A model generated the notes under the pieces. The model saw only the letters and a program-made list of their open reading frames with translations, was not told the origin of the DNA and did no database searches. The position numbers and the translations under genes were made by a program. DNA of 64,000 nt. Source: Aporrectodea caliginosa. Taxonomy: Eukaryota > Annelida > Clitellata > Crassiclitellata > Lumbricidae. Position 1 is the stretch's first letter, and every line of letters starts with the position of its first letter. The stretch lies in the NCBI GenBank assembly GCA_020284085.1, contig JACEVL010000481.1, positions 522,001-586,000 of the forward strand, written 5' to 3'. This document shows, in pieces, positions 1-13,587 of the stretch.

Positions 1-1660
1 GTGGAATTAATACTGATATTCAGATCTATAAACTGAACTTATCTACATTGTAGGGCTAGCTTTATGCTAGAACCAGGCAGGGGCAATTTGAGGGGCCTTG
101 CATGATGGTCCCATATGAGTTTCAAGGTGTGATTATTGGAGTATAGCAACCTGGGTCCACCTATGGAACTAAGTGGGGCATTGAATTACAGGATTTATTT
201 AGTTGTAGCCTAATTCTTTTAAGAATTTGTCTTGAAGAAATGGGAAAGCCAGTGAGTTGGGTAGAACAAAATGGTTTGTGCTTCTAGTGTATGTGTAATT
301 GTGTATATACATGTATCAAGACACTTTGCACAGTGCATTTTAAGCTCCTCACTAAGGCACTGCAATGCCCAGATGGAATTACCATGATAATCTTCCAGCA
401 AAGTGTGTGTACGCATTTGTGTGTCTGCATTCCGGGGACTGTGAATGTTACCACCATTGGTTGGCTTGGTATATGCAATTCTGTTGCCACAATGTTTAAT
501 GCAATTTCTGTGTGGTCCTGCAATCTGAACAGAATGTCCAATTCCATGCCACTAGATGTCATGCAGTCGCCTGTAATTTGTGTGAATGGTTATTGTTGAC
601 GGTATGCAGTCCTTCTCCTGCCCTGACCTGGAGAGAATCAAACCGTCTCGTAATGAAGTTAGCATTTTGCTGTCATGCGTCTGTTCACTTCGGTTCTTTG
701 TGGTTCTTGCTGGTTTCGTCGTTCTTCCAGTGCCCACTCTCCATACATGTGCATAGTTTTATCTTTGCGAGAACCGTGCCCACTCTGCCCCGGATCGGGG
801 CCTATTAAGCTAATTATCTGAAATGCATGGCAGCCGACGGCGCACATTGAATTAGCGGAATGACCGCCACGGACAATCCTTCGCAGCGCGGCTCGGAAAC
901 TGGGCTTATCGCTTCCTAGCTGGCGGAAAATTATCCACTGATGTTTGTCTTGGATAAATGGCAGTGCGTTGATCCCCAGTGTGCCGCGTGCATATTTCAG
1001 TGCGCATTTAGTGGCCGGGTGCCTTATTGTGCGCCACACCCAGCGTGCGTGTCAGCTGGACCGGTGTTTCTGTGTCCGTGTCTGTTCGTCATTTCCCTGC
1101 ACACTCCTCTTCCTTTGCGGGGAGGGAGCCAGTCCATGCTGTGAGGCTTATCGGCAGCAGTGCGTGCTACTGTGGCTGTTGTTTATAGGCTGCTTAGAGA
1201 CACTGGGATGTACTCGGACATATGCCTGCTTGCTTGCATATGTATGTGCATAATATGCAGATACATACTCCTATGTGTGTGTGTGCCCATTTGTTTCTGT
1301 GTGCCAGAGTTAGCAGCTTGCTTTATCCAGTTACTGTTCCACTGCCATGTGGGACATGCCATTCTAGTTTTACTACTACCATGTGGAATATGGTTGTCCT
1401 GTGGTATGGTACCATCATTCGGGACAAGGCAGTCTAATGGTAAAACAGTAGCGTGACATATAATATCGTAGGTGCCAGTATTGTCTTTATGAGTGGATCA
1501 AAGTGTTGGTTCATTTGTGTTTTGTAATATCAGTTGCTGTTTCACATATCAAGACCTCTTGGAATTGGATTGATTAGTTGGATTGATATAGCCTTCTGTG
1601 AATGCTGGAGCTGCCTGACTGTGAACTATTTGTAAATGTTTTCTTTATTTGGATTAAAAG

Positions 1661-1963
1661 AGTAAGAAGAAGAAGAAGAAGAGCAGTCCCTTGAGCTAGC
1701 CCTGAGGCAGCCATGGGTATGAAGTGTTAGCGACTTCATTTTCTTAGCCTCGGCATATGAGGGCGGGTGGCCAATCCTCTCCCTCACCATCTCATCTTCC
1801 CACCGACAGTGTACGGTCAGTGTACTCATCATAGCTGAGTTGGCTAGGGGGTGCTCTTGGAACAGAAATCTCGAACCAAATTTTCTGTCCTTTCGGGGAT
1901 TTGAAGCCCTGACCTCTCGATTGACAGTCCAGCGCGCTAACCACTAGACTATCGAGCACCCCT
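1661..1963 (-). mobile_element. tRNA-derived SINE (family A), full-length-like
   Basis: Read on the minus strand, the element starts near 1963 with a tRNA-like head. GGGTGCTCGATAG is followed by an A-box-like TAGTCTAGTGG and, about 45 bases on, a B-box-like GGCTTCAAATCC. A non-tRNA body follows, and the element ends in a CTT simple repeat (printed as AAGAAG at 1668-1683). Two other pieces of the same family occur at 22504-22690 and 25396-25483. A functional tRNA is excluded because the body continues for about 200 bases and the anticodon arm is not well formed. Confidence 0.75.
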
Positions 1964-2892
1964 AATATGAGACAAATCATCATAAAATAGGTCGATTGAG
2001 ACTTGTAGAAGGTATAGGAGACAAGATACATGTTGAAGTTGGGAAACACAAACATTGACACACCTGGATGGAGAGCTGCAAGTGAAAGCATTACAGAACG
2101 GCAGTGATCAAATTAGAGAGACAGATGGGCAGCATGGAAGAGGGAAAAGGATAGCTGAAGGATAAGGGGGTGACAGCTGGCTTAAGAAAGGCAGATCTTG
2201 TCCTGTGTTGGTTGATTAATGGTTGGGCTAATTTGGTTGGCATCCTGTACATTGTCATGTCTATTGATGAAGCTGGCTGCTGTTGCTGTATCTGCCTCCG
2301 ATGCTGCTGCTGCCGCTGCTGATAATGAATGAGTCTGATGATGCAGACTCTACTCGGAATATGGAAGATGCAGCCAGTCCCCTGTGTTCTAATCCCATTA
2401 ACTAATAGTATGTGCTGCTTAGGAAAATGAGGCGGAGGAGGAGTGGGAGGACGAGGAGAGAATGGGGGATGGGGAAGAAATTATGTTGAGGATGAGCGCA
2501 ACGTGAACATCCAGCTACTGCCATTATCTGTGGTGTAATATTTTCCGGCAGGGGTTCCTCTCTGGCAGTCTCTGCTTCAGGATTTTACAACCCTCATCTA
2601 GGTTTTATCCCAGAGGTTTGATGATGATTATAGGAGCTGTCTACGGCATAGGAATGCCTGATTGCCTTTTAGTTGTTGCTGAGGGTTCAGACTTTTAGTA
2701 AAATAGGGCTACTACTTGGCACTCCCTCCTAGTGTAAAAACTTTAGGCTATACATTCCATGCCAATGCACACTGCATGTACTGTAGTTGGCTGGTTGCTT
2801 GCTATGGTCATTAGTTGCTACTAGAAGTGTCAAAATGTGCTAAGGTACCAAGTATTCAGATGCAATGTACTCAGGTACCAAGTAATTGTAAT

Positions 2893-2945
2893 AACAGATT
2901 TATATAGCGCCTTTCAAGACAGGGTCATCAGAGGCTTAGCTAACT
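2893..2945 (-). mobile_element. SINE/LINE family B tail remnant
   Basis: The printed strand reads GATTTATATAGCGCCTTTCA followed by a CAGAGGCTTAG block, a short diverged copy of the family B tail in minus orientation. The rest of 1964-3051 shows no gene; it includes purine-rich stretches near 2425-2470. Confidence 0.5.
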
Positions 2946-3051
2946 TAGTGGCTGAAAACCAGGATCGAAGAAAATGGTAAAGAAGGACCAAGGAGCTATG
3001 TCATAAGATGCTATAGTAACCTATTCCAGAAGTAACTAAAGTAAAACGATA

Positions 3052-3292
3052 AAGTTAAACGATAATCGGAAATCCGATTATCGGTTGCGAAAACGATTAT
3101 CGGTTTTTATTACTGACAGAAATGAAAATCGAATTCTTTTTATTTTAAATATCATTTTCTTAGTAAAGATTACAATGCCAGAAAAAATAATTCATGCATT
3201 AAACAAATGCATGAATTATTTTTTCTGGCATTGTAGTCTTTACTAAGATAATTATATTTAAAATAAAAATAATTCGATTTTAGTTACTGTTG
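3052..3292. mobile_element. small palindromic transposon relic with long hairpin
   Basis: Positions 3127-3279 form an almost perfect hairpin of about 74-base arms around a 5-base loop; the arm contains ACAATGCCAGAAAAAATAAT and its complement. The left flank carries repeated CGATTATCGG-like motifs, homologous to the right end of the hAT-like element at 15719-16509 (GAAACTCGATTTTCGGTTTC). This is probably a non-autonomous member of that family. Exact ends and target duplication were not resolved. Confidence 0.55.
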
Positions 3293-3332
3293 ACTATCAA
3301 GATGTGACTATACGATGTGTGATATTATAGTA

Positions 3333-3692
3333 CAGTGGTTCTTAACCTTTTCAAGGGAGCCGAACCCCAAGAGAAATTCATGACCACTCACCGAACCCCT
3401 CAAGTTTGAACAATAATTTTTTAACTAATGGGAACAAAAGGAAATAAAAAATTGTACCAAAATGTGATACAATATTAATACATTCAATACACGAACTACT
3501 AACAGTTAACTATTTTATTAAATAAAAGTCGCAAAATAAAAATAAAAGAGCAAATGATTTTTCACTCACACTCACTGACCCTGAATATGTATATATTTCA
3601 GAGGACCTCTGCCGAACCCCTGGCACTGGCTAACAGTAACATTGTTCGACCGAACCCCAGGGGTTCGGTCGAACAATGGTTAAGAAACACTG
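3333..3692. mobile_element. hAT-type MITE with 8-bp target duplication
   Basis: The element begins CAGTGGTTCTTAACC and ends GGTTAAGAAACACTG, which are inverted repeats of about 15 bases with one mismatch. It is flanked on both sides by TTATAGTA (3325-3332 and 3693-3700), a perfect 8-bp duplication as made by hAT transposases. Just inside the right end is a near-perfect palindrome (3643-3673) with arms GTTCGACCGAACCCC. No transposase remains; the ORF crossing it is not credible. Confidence 0.9.
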
Positions 3693-4295
3693 TTATAGTA
3701 TGTAAAATTTGGCATAACAAGGTCCTTCAAATGGTATTTCATTCTGAAATCTATGTACTTCTGCTTGTCCTATATTCTCTGCAGCTTACAACTCAGCATT
3801 TATAGTTTTCTAGGCAATTTCAGCATGTTATCTTTGAGCTTAATTAGCTGTTGCTGCAGTTGCAATTCAGCTTCCATTGTTCTGTCCAGTTCAGTCATGT
3901 GATTGTCCATTCTCTTATGTTTGACTTTGATATTTCTATGTTCAGCTGCCTGTATTTCTTTGCTTTCTATTTCCATCTGTTATCTTGTTTTTCTTTCCTT
4001 TCAATCTCCATCTGCTGTCTTACATTTGGACTGACTACCTCTGTAATTCCATTTGTTGCAAGTCTTTCTTTCCTCTCCATCTTTGTGTTTGCTGCTGAAT
4101 TTCTGTAATCTGTGACAGTGCTTGTACAGTGGACACTGCAGAAGTTTTTGCTACTGTTTCAATCTCTGCTTTTGCTACAGTCAGCTTCTTCCGATTCCTC
4201 CTTAGGCCACTCATTCAATAACACTTCTAGTAATGCATCTCAGCCCCAGCTCCATTATCTATTCAGCCTTAAAGCCATATGTAATTAAAGACTGC

Positions 4296-4366
4296 TTAAC
4301 ACTTTAACAGTGAGCTGTATTAGTTTCCCAGTCACATTGAGTACACGCTCGTCGTTAAAGGGTTAA
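4296..4366. mobile_element. tiny TTAA-flanked palindromic element (piggyBac-like MITE), degenerate
   Basis: The segment runs from TTAACACTTTAACAG to CGTCGTTAAAGGGTTAA. The right half matches the two better copies at 7469-7523 and 20027-20097; the left half has substitutions. TTAA at both ends and CCCTTT-type termini are what piggyBac transposases leave. It holds no coding capacity. Confidence 0.6.
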
Positions 4367-7300
4367 GCCTCTCAATGCCTAGTTTCTTTATTTCAGCATG
4401 CTTTTCTGTTGACAATCTCTATTTTAAATGCAGTTATAATAATTCTTTTAATAAACAACAAGATTACCTTTCCTCACTGAACATTGAAATAACATCAGGA
4501 TAACAGCTCAAGACAGCAATAATCATGCAAGTAGCCACTACTAAAATATAGAATGTAAATTACAACTTATATACTTTGATTTCTGTCTGAATATTCCTTC
4601 TCTTTTTGGCTGTTAAAAATCTGCTATATATCACAGCTATGACAATTGTCATTCTTCAGTTTTCCAGCTTTAGTCCTTTGCTCGTTTGTCGGTAAAAATT
4701 GCTCACTCATACAGAATTCTCTCTTTAAATCCTCACGTTGCATCTGTCAATCTTGGATGACAGAATGACAGGTAGAACGAAAAGTGAACTTAGCAATGTT
4801 TGATTCCTTTCAGACCCACCTAACTATATGCAGTATGGTATTTTTCTAATATGAGCATCTCCTAAACAGTGTGGGTTAGACAATTCACTGTTGTGTAAAG
4901 GATGGGCAGCAACATTATTTTATCATAAAATGCCATTGATGTTGACTTTTATTGTTAGCAGTTTTTATTGTTTTATCAGTAGGCCTATTTGTTGATGTAA
5001 ATCTGATTCTGTTTATTTTGTAAGCTATCAGTGATCAATTAAGTACTACTACTACTTCTACTGCTGCTACCACTTTTTAAAAATTTGTTTTACTTTGATG
5101 ATTATCATCATCAGTCCTTGATGTCAGCCAGTTAGTGTATCGGGAGCACTAGCTCAAGAGAGCTTGGGACATGAAGGTATAAAAGTCTCAAAAATGCAGA
5201 TGTCAAATTTGGGAAAGAATTCTGTTTCCTGTGACCTCCCAACTGAAAATTATTGTTTGACTGTTAAATCTAAAATCATGGATTTTTAAGTTGGCAAAAT
5301 ACCTTGTTTATTAATTTAATTTATCTGTCTATGTATTCGAATCCTGGTACATGGGACTGTTACTTGGAAATATATTAAGAAGCTTGTGTAGCAACCTTTC
5401 TGAAATTGACCAGGTTACCGTGCCCTCTGCCCCAGAGAGAATTTATGGAGGTGTTGTATCGGAGTCTTTCATCCGATCACAATGCGATGGTGACTTCGGC
5501 CGATAAGAGCATGGGGGAGAACTTAAAAGGGCGCAAATTTAATTAATAGGATTTCTAGGGGTAGACAGAGTAGAGAGGGCGTATTCACTGGGCTGTGATT
5601 TTGCCTTCGGATTAAGGGCCGTGATCTATAACCCCAAGGCGGCCGCTCGGCGCCTCGTCGAGCCCTCTCTGCCACCGCCGCCTGCGCGCCTGGCTGGTCG
5701 TCGGTCAGCGGCGTGGTCGGCTTTTGCGCTGCGTCGGCGGCCGTCGTCGTCGTTGTCAAGTGGGCATCCATCGAGGAGGATGCCTGTGCACAACAGAGCC
5801 AAGCTGATTCCGAGGACTTCCGGATGGCATCGTCCAATTGGACGCAATTCAGTGTTGTGTCTGTCTTGGCGCCGCCACTGACGCACAGCATTCCTGATTA
5901 GCTGGAGTCGGTGCCACCGCCGCTGTCGGCCGACCACCCTACCCGTCCCCCACATTCGGCCTTCCTACCATTCATCTCATCTGTCCCGTTTCCTTTCTGC
6001 TTCCCCTGTCCTGCCTGCCTGTGCTTCTGCCACTCCCTGCCGCGATACGTGGCGCCCTCCAACTCTGCTATTCTTCACGCGAATCTGTGTCACTGTGATC
6101 TGCACTGTCTTAATGCCTGTACTTCTGACTTCCCATGGTCGTCGTCAGAAGGGAGAAGTGGATGGAAAAGACGGAAGGAAGGAAGGACGGAAAGAAAGAC
6201 CGCGCAGCCAAGTCAGGTGACTGGGTTGCTTAAGTATGCATTGTCCAGATCTGTGGCCTGCTTGGCCCATGCAATGCTATGATTCACTGTCTTTGTCCTT
6301 TTCCACTATATGTCACTGTCAGTCGTGCAGCGTCAGCTTTTTGCTTGGTTCTGTGAGCTTTTTGAATTCCACATTTCTCTCTATTGTTTCTGCTTCATTG
6401 GCATCTTTGTCTTCCTCACTGTGTGTCTTGTGCAATGTTTCCCTCTAACTCTGCACTGCTTATCGTTTAAAGAATAAGAAGTGGAGAAGATAAATATCTT
6501 CTCATCTGTTTGCTAAATTCCACCTTCCACTGAAACCCTTTCCCTTGCTGTCCATCTTTTTATTGCTTCTTGAGCTGTCACAGTTCGTGTGCCTTGTCAA
6601 CTTTTCCTCCAGCCATTTACTTCTCTTCAGTATCACTGCTCCCCTCATTACTGTGTTTCTCAGATTCTGTCTGTGCTTTTAATCCTTGATCTGCCCGTCT
6701 GTTACAGTATGTCTATATATACATATATAATATCTATATCATATAATATTATGTATGTATTTATATATCCATGCGAGTATGTCTATCTGTTAGACCTTCT
6801 TGCAATTGTCTGTGTCCCTCTCCCTTATTTTATGTCTTGTACGGCATGTACCCACTGAAGTATCTACCTTGCTTCCTATACATTCCCACAGCCTTTCCCT
6901 CAAGCCATTTGTCTCTGTCTCCTGATCCTGCCGACCTCTCTTTCCTCTGGAACCGTCTCCTTCGCTTCCTCTCTATGTCCGTCTCTTCAATCTCGTGCTC
7001 TGGCTCCCTGTCCGTGTCTGTCGGCAAATGTCGGCTGCGTTCGTCCAGCCGGCAGAGTCTGATAATCAGAGGCGCTGCAGTTGTTATACTAACCGTCGCA
7101 GTCGTCGTCGTTCTCGTCATCTGAATGGCTGATTTGTGCGCCCCCTTGCGACCACAGGACGTGCCCGGCCTCGGTGGGAAGCAATTTAAACTTTGCTTAA
7201 GATTGCCTTTATGGCTGTGCGTCCGTCCGTACGAGGTGCGAGGGGACTGGCGGGGTCTTTGGAGGCGCGAGGATGCGGACGGACCGTCGCCGAAGATGGA

Positions 7301-7468
7301 GCTACCGTACAGTTGGCGAGGCGCATCCATCGGTCATGGGTTGATGAACGATAGAGCAAACTCATACTTGCAATTTGGTACATTCAGCCTTGCAATAATT
7401 TGGTTACCCGGTAACGGAATGCAGGAATCTTTGTAACTACTAACTCAGTCTGTTTAACATAGCCTAAG

Positions 7469-7523
7469 TTAACCCTTTAACGACGAGCGTGTACTAAAAT
7501 ACAGCTCGTCGTTAAAGGGTTAA
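7469..7523. mobile_element. tiny TTAA-flanked palindromic element (piggyBac-like MITE)
   Basis: This 55-bp unit starts TTAACCCTTTAACGACGAGC and ends GCTCGTCGTTAAAGGGTTAA, a perfect 20-base inverted repeat around a 15-base centre containing GTGTACTAAAATACA. TTAA ends and CCCTTT termini point to piggyBac mobilisation. Two relatives are at 4296-4366 and 20027-20097. Confidence 0.75.
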
Positions 7524-7989
7524 AACTTATAAAGCATGATTTCAAGAAAAAAGTCCTCAGCGGCGCTCCCGATTAAGTAGAGAAATCTCGCGATCAAACA
7601 GAACAGACTTCAATCACATGCGTATCAAGGAATCTGTTTCTGTTAACATTGTCCAGTATTTACTTATTTTAAATCAATTGTCTAACGTCTTCACTGCCCG
7701 GTCCTGCTGCTTCTGTTGGCCTCTGTCAAAGTGACATTTTTTAAATTATTTCGTAGAATCCATTTCTTAATGTACACATGTTTTGTTTTTTAATGCATAC
7801 TTGTTGTCATTCGGTATATATTACTTTCGTGTGTTTTCCCTTTGAGATCATAAGGCTGTAGAGACGGACAGAGAGAGAGACAGGCACACAGACGGGATGA
7901 TAAAATCTCGGACAGACAATGCATACAGACAGGTGACTGACAGTTACTGAGGTGCCTTTTTAAGTTATAAAATGTAAATTACCTATTCA

Positions 7990-8212
7990 TTCATTCATTT
8001 CAGATATTTATATAGCGCCCCTTCAAGATTTCTACTCAGAGGCGCTCCCGACTACAGCGCGGACACTGAATCGGAGTTTCACGCCGAAGCGCATGAGCAA
8101 TTGCGAGTGAAGGACTTGCCCAGGGTCCCTACGCGGCGGCTAGAGGTAGATTCGAACCCACAACCCTCTGGCTGCAAGGCACCGAACATACCCCTACACC
8201 ATCGCGCCCCAC
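7990..8212 (-). mobile_element. tRNA-derived SINE (family B) with LINE-type 3' tail
   Basis: On the minus strand the head begins GGGGCGCGATGGTGTAG (A-box region) with a B box GGGTTCGAATC about 45 bases later. A body follows, and a tail containing GAGCGCCTCTGAGTAGA and GGCGCTATATAAAT, then ATGAATGAATGAAT repeats (printed as ATTCATTCATT at 7984-7998). The tail is nearly the same as the 3' end of the minus-strand LINE at 37557-37900, so this SINE probably used that LINE's enzymes. Confidence 0.8.
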
Positions 8213-8299
8213 CTATGAAATAGAATAGTGGTGGATTGTAAGAAATTGCAAGTCATTACTACTACAAAATTTGTTTTGACCACATGAGACTCTTGGCCT

Positions 8300-9414
<1,115 letters not shown>

Positions 9415-10685
9415 GTTGGCCTTTGATGCTGTTGGTGCCAAGTTTAACTGTTAAAGCCAAGTGCCACTGAGAATGCCAGATATGTGTGCATAGCCTTTGC
9501 TGGGCAGGCAGAACAAGACTTCTATGGGCCATTACAACTTCTATGGGCCATACAAGTTCTATACCCTAGGAGCACAGAGGTTTCTTAAGACTTATCTCTT
9601 TTGTTTCAAATTGCTTATCTACCATAGGCTGCCTCTTTGTCTTAGGAACTGATCTTCGGGATATTGACTGATTACTGTTTGGTTTTGGTGTGCCATCGGT
9701 CGATGCCTTGTGCATTAGGCACCGGTGACTTAGAAGTTAGTATAAATTAAACTTACAATCCAGCTAAAGAAAACCCTCTTCCTTGAACTGTCTCACTGTT
9801 GCTGTCTCAGTTTCTGCTGTGCTTCATTCTATTTCTTTTCTCTGTTTCTGCGCAGTTCTGCTTGTTTCCTCTGCTGCTCTCCTTCATTTGGTTTCTTCTG
9901 TTTGTCTGTGTGGTGTCTTTTAGTCTTTCTCTTTTCTCTGCTTTGTGCATGAGAGTCAGTTTCTTGTGTATGTATCTCTGTTGTTGCTTTTCAATCTGCT
10001 GCTGTTCTCTATTATTACCCGCCTCATCTATTTCTTCTCTGGTGCTGTCTCTCAGTGTATGCCTTGTGTCCTGTTGTCTCTCAGTTTATTTCGTCTCTTT
10101 GTCTCGTTGCTGCATCCAGTTGTATTTCTATTCGCCAGCCTTGCCTTGCTGCCTTTGCCTGTGCATTATGTCTCTGTGTGTCTGTGTGCCATGCCTGCCT
10201 GCTTGCCTCCCTGCAGTTAATCTCGTGATGCGCCTCCGTGCTGCTGGTTAGAAGCGGACATTCCAGCACCGGGCCACGGTATTAGGCGCCGCCTGGAAAG
10301 AGGAGGAGGCGAGAGGAATAAGCGGTTTCCATGGCAACGTATATGCGACATGATAAGATCAGGCGTATCCTAATTGATGGTTGGAGATGATGTCATTTCA
10401 GTGGCAGCCGCAGAACGCATTAGGGTTATTATAAATTTCTTTGGGTCGGCGCCGAAGATGGGAGTTCTTTGTTGAATTGAGGTCGCGGGGGTGAGCGGTG
10501 ATAGAGAAATTGCATTCATTCCAGGCGACAATGCAACAATGAATGTTGCTTGGAACGTGTACCAGGCTATCCACTCGTGTGCAATTCGGAAAGACACATC
10601 ACTGCTCATTGTGGACACCCTTCTTTCAGCAGTATGGAACTCAAAATATAATGTAATGGTCTGAATGATGATGATGATGATGGTC

Positions 10686-10717
<32 letters not shown>

Positions 10718-10970
10718 TTTATTATTATAATTTTTTTTTTTTTACCCGAGGTAGTGCTAATCCCTCAGGCCGCTAAAAAATGTCCGGAGACAATAAGATG
10801 GACGTCTGGAACGGCATTCACTCGACAAGTTCTGGTTGGGCAAAAGTGCCACGGAAGGCCACGGCCCCATCATTATTATAATGATAATAATAATAATTAT
10901 AATGATAATAATAATTGTAGTAATAATAATAATAACAATAATAATTATAATAATAGTAATAATATAGATA
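10686..10970. repeat. AAT/ATT trinucleotide repeat cluster
   Basis: Two ATA/ATT-rich tracts (10686-10717 and 10869-10970) flank about 150 bases containing CCCCATCATTATT and a poly-T run. A third smaller AAT tract is at 11069-11098, next to a LINE-end-like TATTCGTTTATT. Between 9415 and 10686, and from 11100 to 12540, no gene or clear element was identified. Confidence 0.8.
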
Positions 10971-12548
10971 ATTTTGCTTCAAATCCTGAAGACGAGGCCT
11001 GACCTCCAGACATTTATTCCACAGTATTAATAATCTCTAAGTCCTTGGGGAATGAAGTACCTGACGGCAAAAATAATAATAATCATAATAATAATAAATA
11101 TTCGTTTATTAATTCAAATTGACAAGTACACAGTAAGATTACATGATTTAGTAGTAACAGTTGATAACAAGTTTAACAGGATTTAACTGTACGGCAACCT
11201 GAAAGGCCCCATCTATCCTACTACTAATTTTCCAGCTGCCCCCTAAGGAGTGGAAGGCTGAGTCAACCTAGGGGCTACGAGTATCGAAAGGCATCTGTCA
11301 AGATCTAATTGTTCTTCAAGCAGGAGTATTACCATTTAACTATCCCCTCTGGAGCTTTGCCAAAATATTCAGTCACTTTGTCTGGCAAGTCTGGCAAGGA
11401 GAGTTGTGATAGTACTGAAAGGTTGTTTTTCTAATGTCAACACTTCTGGGGGCCTAGTTTAACCCAGCTCATCAGTGATGCTGATGAGTCTCCTTTGTTT
11501 TGCTTTTATTCCACTGGTATCTGAGTTTATTTAGCATTCAAGTTCATTGAGCTATAATTCCATTTTATTCCATTGCCACTGGTCAGATCATACTTCAGTC
11601 CATTGGCCATTTAATCCATTTTGCCACTATTCCATTTGGGTATATATCAGATATAAAGAGCCCAGGTAAGCAAGAGATTAGGTGGTAATTCTCCAAGTTA
11701 GGAATCAATTTAGTTTTGTAGAAAGGGCTTATTATTCAATCAGTCTGATTTTATTCATTGTACTGCTGCATTGAAGGGTTTTTATTTGAAGTCGGTCTTA
11801 GAACCAATGTGAACCAAGCATCTTGGTTGCTATATCTGAGAGGAGGTACAGTTGCTGTGTTGCTGTGCCTTTGATCGTGTGCTGGTTCATACAGGCTTTT
11901 GCAGCATCCCACACAGGTAGGCGAGATGCAGGTGTGGAGTCCAATAATTGACACGCTACCTGGCAATATTACAGGTGCGTACTTTATTCTGCCGCCTGTT
12001 TGCGCGTATTAGCAGTGAGTGTTGGATGATTGATGAAATCTCATAAGCTTGATTTTCTTGGAGTGCAGATGTGTTGAGGAGGGGACGGTATGACTCAGTC
12101 TACCTTCACAGAGGTACCATTAATTCATGGTTGCCTGTGCGTGATTGTGTGCTCATGTTTGTGTGATTTGGAAGCACCGTGTGTGTGTGTGTGTCTGTCT
12201 GAAGGTGTGTCTGTCTGTAGGTGTGTGTCTATGTGTGTGTGTTCATGTCTGTGCTTTTGTCTGTGTGTGGGTTTGAGTGTATGTATCCATTTGATTATTT
12301 AAAAAGATGTTTTTTTTTCTACAGGTGGAATGCAATCTTTTACCACAAGTGATGCAACAAGCAATCTTAGCAAGCAACCTATGATGGGTCAGTAGAATAT
12401 TTCTCTGCTGAAATACCTCCTGATATGTATTATTTCTTGTTCTTAATCAAACTGCTGTAGTCCCATGGTATCGGTCACAATAGGCTGCCAGTTTTTAAAC
12501 TGAGCTTCAGAATGTAATGTAATGATGTCAAACAAAGTGTTTTTTTGC

Positions 12549-12695
12549 TGTGATTGCTGTGATTCAATTGGTGATTGCTGTGATTCAATTGGTGATTGCT
12601 GTGATTCAATTGGTGATTGCTGTGATTCAATTGGTGATTGCTGTGATTCAATTGGTGATTGCTGTGATTCAATTGCTGTGATTCAATTGGTTACT
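12549..12695. repeat. 21-bp minisatellite
   Basis: The unit TGATTGCTGTGATTCAATTGG is repeated about six times with almost no change and ends in a shortened unit at about 12675-12695. Because 21 is a multiple of three, short ORFs stay open on both strands (DCCDSIG and NHSNHQL repeats); they have no other support. Confidence 0.95.
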
Positions 12696-13018
12696 GAATG
12701 GCAATATGGTGAACCTCACTGCTTTGTATATTTATATAACTGTTTGATAAGTGTTCATTTGCATTTTCCCTTGGTGGCTTTGGCCTAATTAAGTTTCAGT
12801 CTGTCAGTTTATATATCAGTTTTGCTTTCAGTATCTTTAACTATATCAACATGTGATTTTAAGAGATTTTATCTGCTTGTCATTGATTATTTTTATGTGT
12901 TATGCTTTTGCTTCTGTTGTGGGTTTTGTGCCACGGCAAACTCCATACACAACCTTTTAGTTCTATAGTATTGTGTTATATTACTTTGAGAGTTAATTAT
13001 CATTTTCACTTTATATAT

Positions 13019-13575
13019 GTGAGGTGCTCTATCGAAATCAGGCACATGTCGCAAAATACAATTTTGAGAAAATTTTGTGTTTTGAGTTTGAATCAAATTC
13101 GTTTAACATAATTAATGATTATCTTATAAGAAAAAATTATTTGGATGAAAAAATTTTGCATTTTAATCTGCTAAAAGGTCATTATTGTGAAAAAATTAAT
13201 GAAAGCAAATATTTTTATGCAAATATATTGCCTTCTACTATTGCCATTTAGCGAATGGATGTAGCTTGTTTTACCTGTAGAGAAAGCTCTGAATGTCTAT
13301 TTTTAGATTTATTAATGTTATAACCCTATTTTTAAAAAACCAAGCAATCATAGAAGAAATTCCTTCATTATTATGCGTTCTCAATGATTGCGATTTTTCT
13401 TGATTTTGGTAGTCTCATGATATAACACTTCAAATTAGCATAAATCAGGGTCCACTGAAGATTTCTTAATAAATTTTGCATTCTTAGAAATGTGATTTCA
13501 CATTGTAAAATAAAATGAAAGAATCTCATTTTGTGAAAATTGCAACATGTGCCTGGTTTTGATGGAACACCTCAC
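13019..13575. mobile_element. TIR DNA element (557 bp) with 4-bp target duplication
   Basis: The left end is GTGAGGTGCTCTATCGAAAT and the inverted right end is GTGAGGTGTTCCATCAAAAC. Similarity continues for about 50 bases and includes CAGGCACATGT. ATAT flanks both sides (13015-13018 and 13576-13579). The interior is AT-rich with no transposase. Thirteen bases separate it from another element with the same GTGA start and a 4-bp AT-only flank. Confidence 0.75.
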
Positions 13576-13587
13576 ATATAGACATTT

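Noticed and set aside
1890..1963. possible tRNA gene on the minus strand
   Set aside because: A and B boxes are present, but the anticodon arm is poorly formed and the sequence continues into a SINE body with simple-repeat tail, so it is a SINE head.
5523..5955. overlapping ORFs on both strands in a GC-rich block
   Set aside because: Several frames are open on both strands simultaneously, which is expected for GC-rich sequence. The residues are Arg/Ala/Ser-rich and no domain is seen. Kept only as a possible regulatory island.
9799..10251. 150-residue + strand ORF rich in Leu, Ser, Cys and Phe
   Set aside because: It reflects T/C-rich low-complexity sequence; there is no signal of a real membrane protein family, no splice context, and overlapping frames are similarly open.
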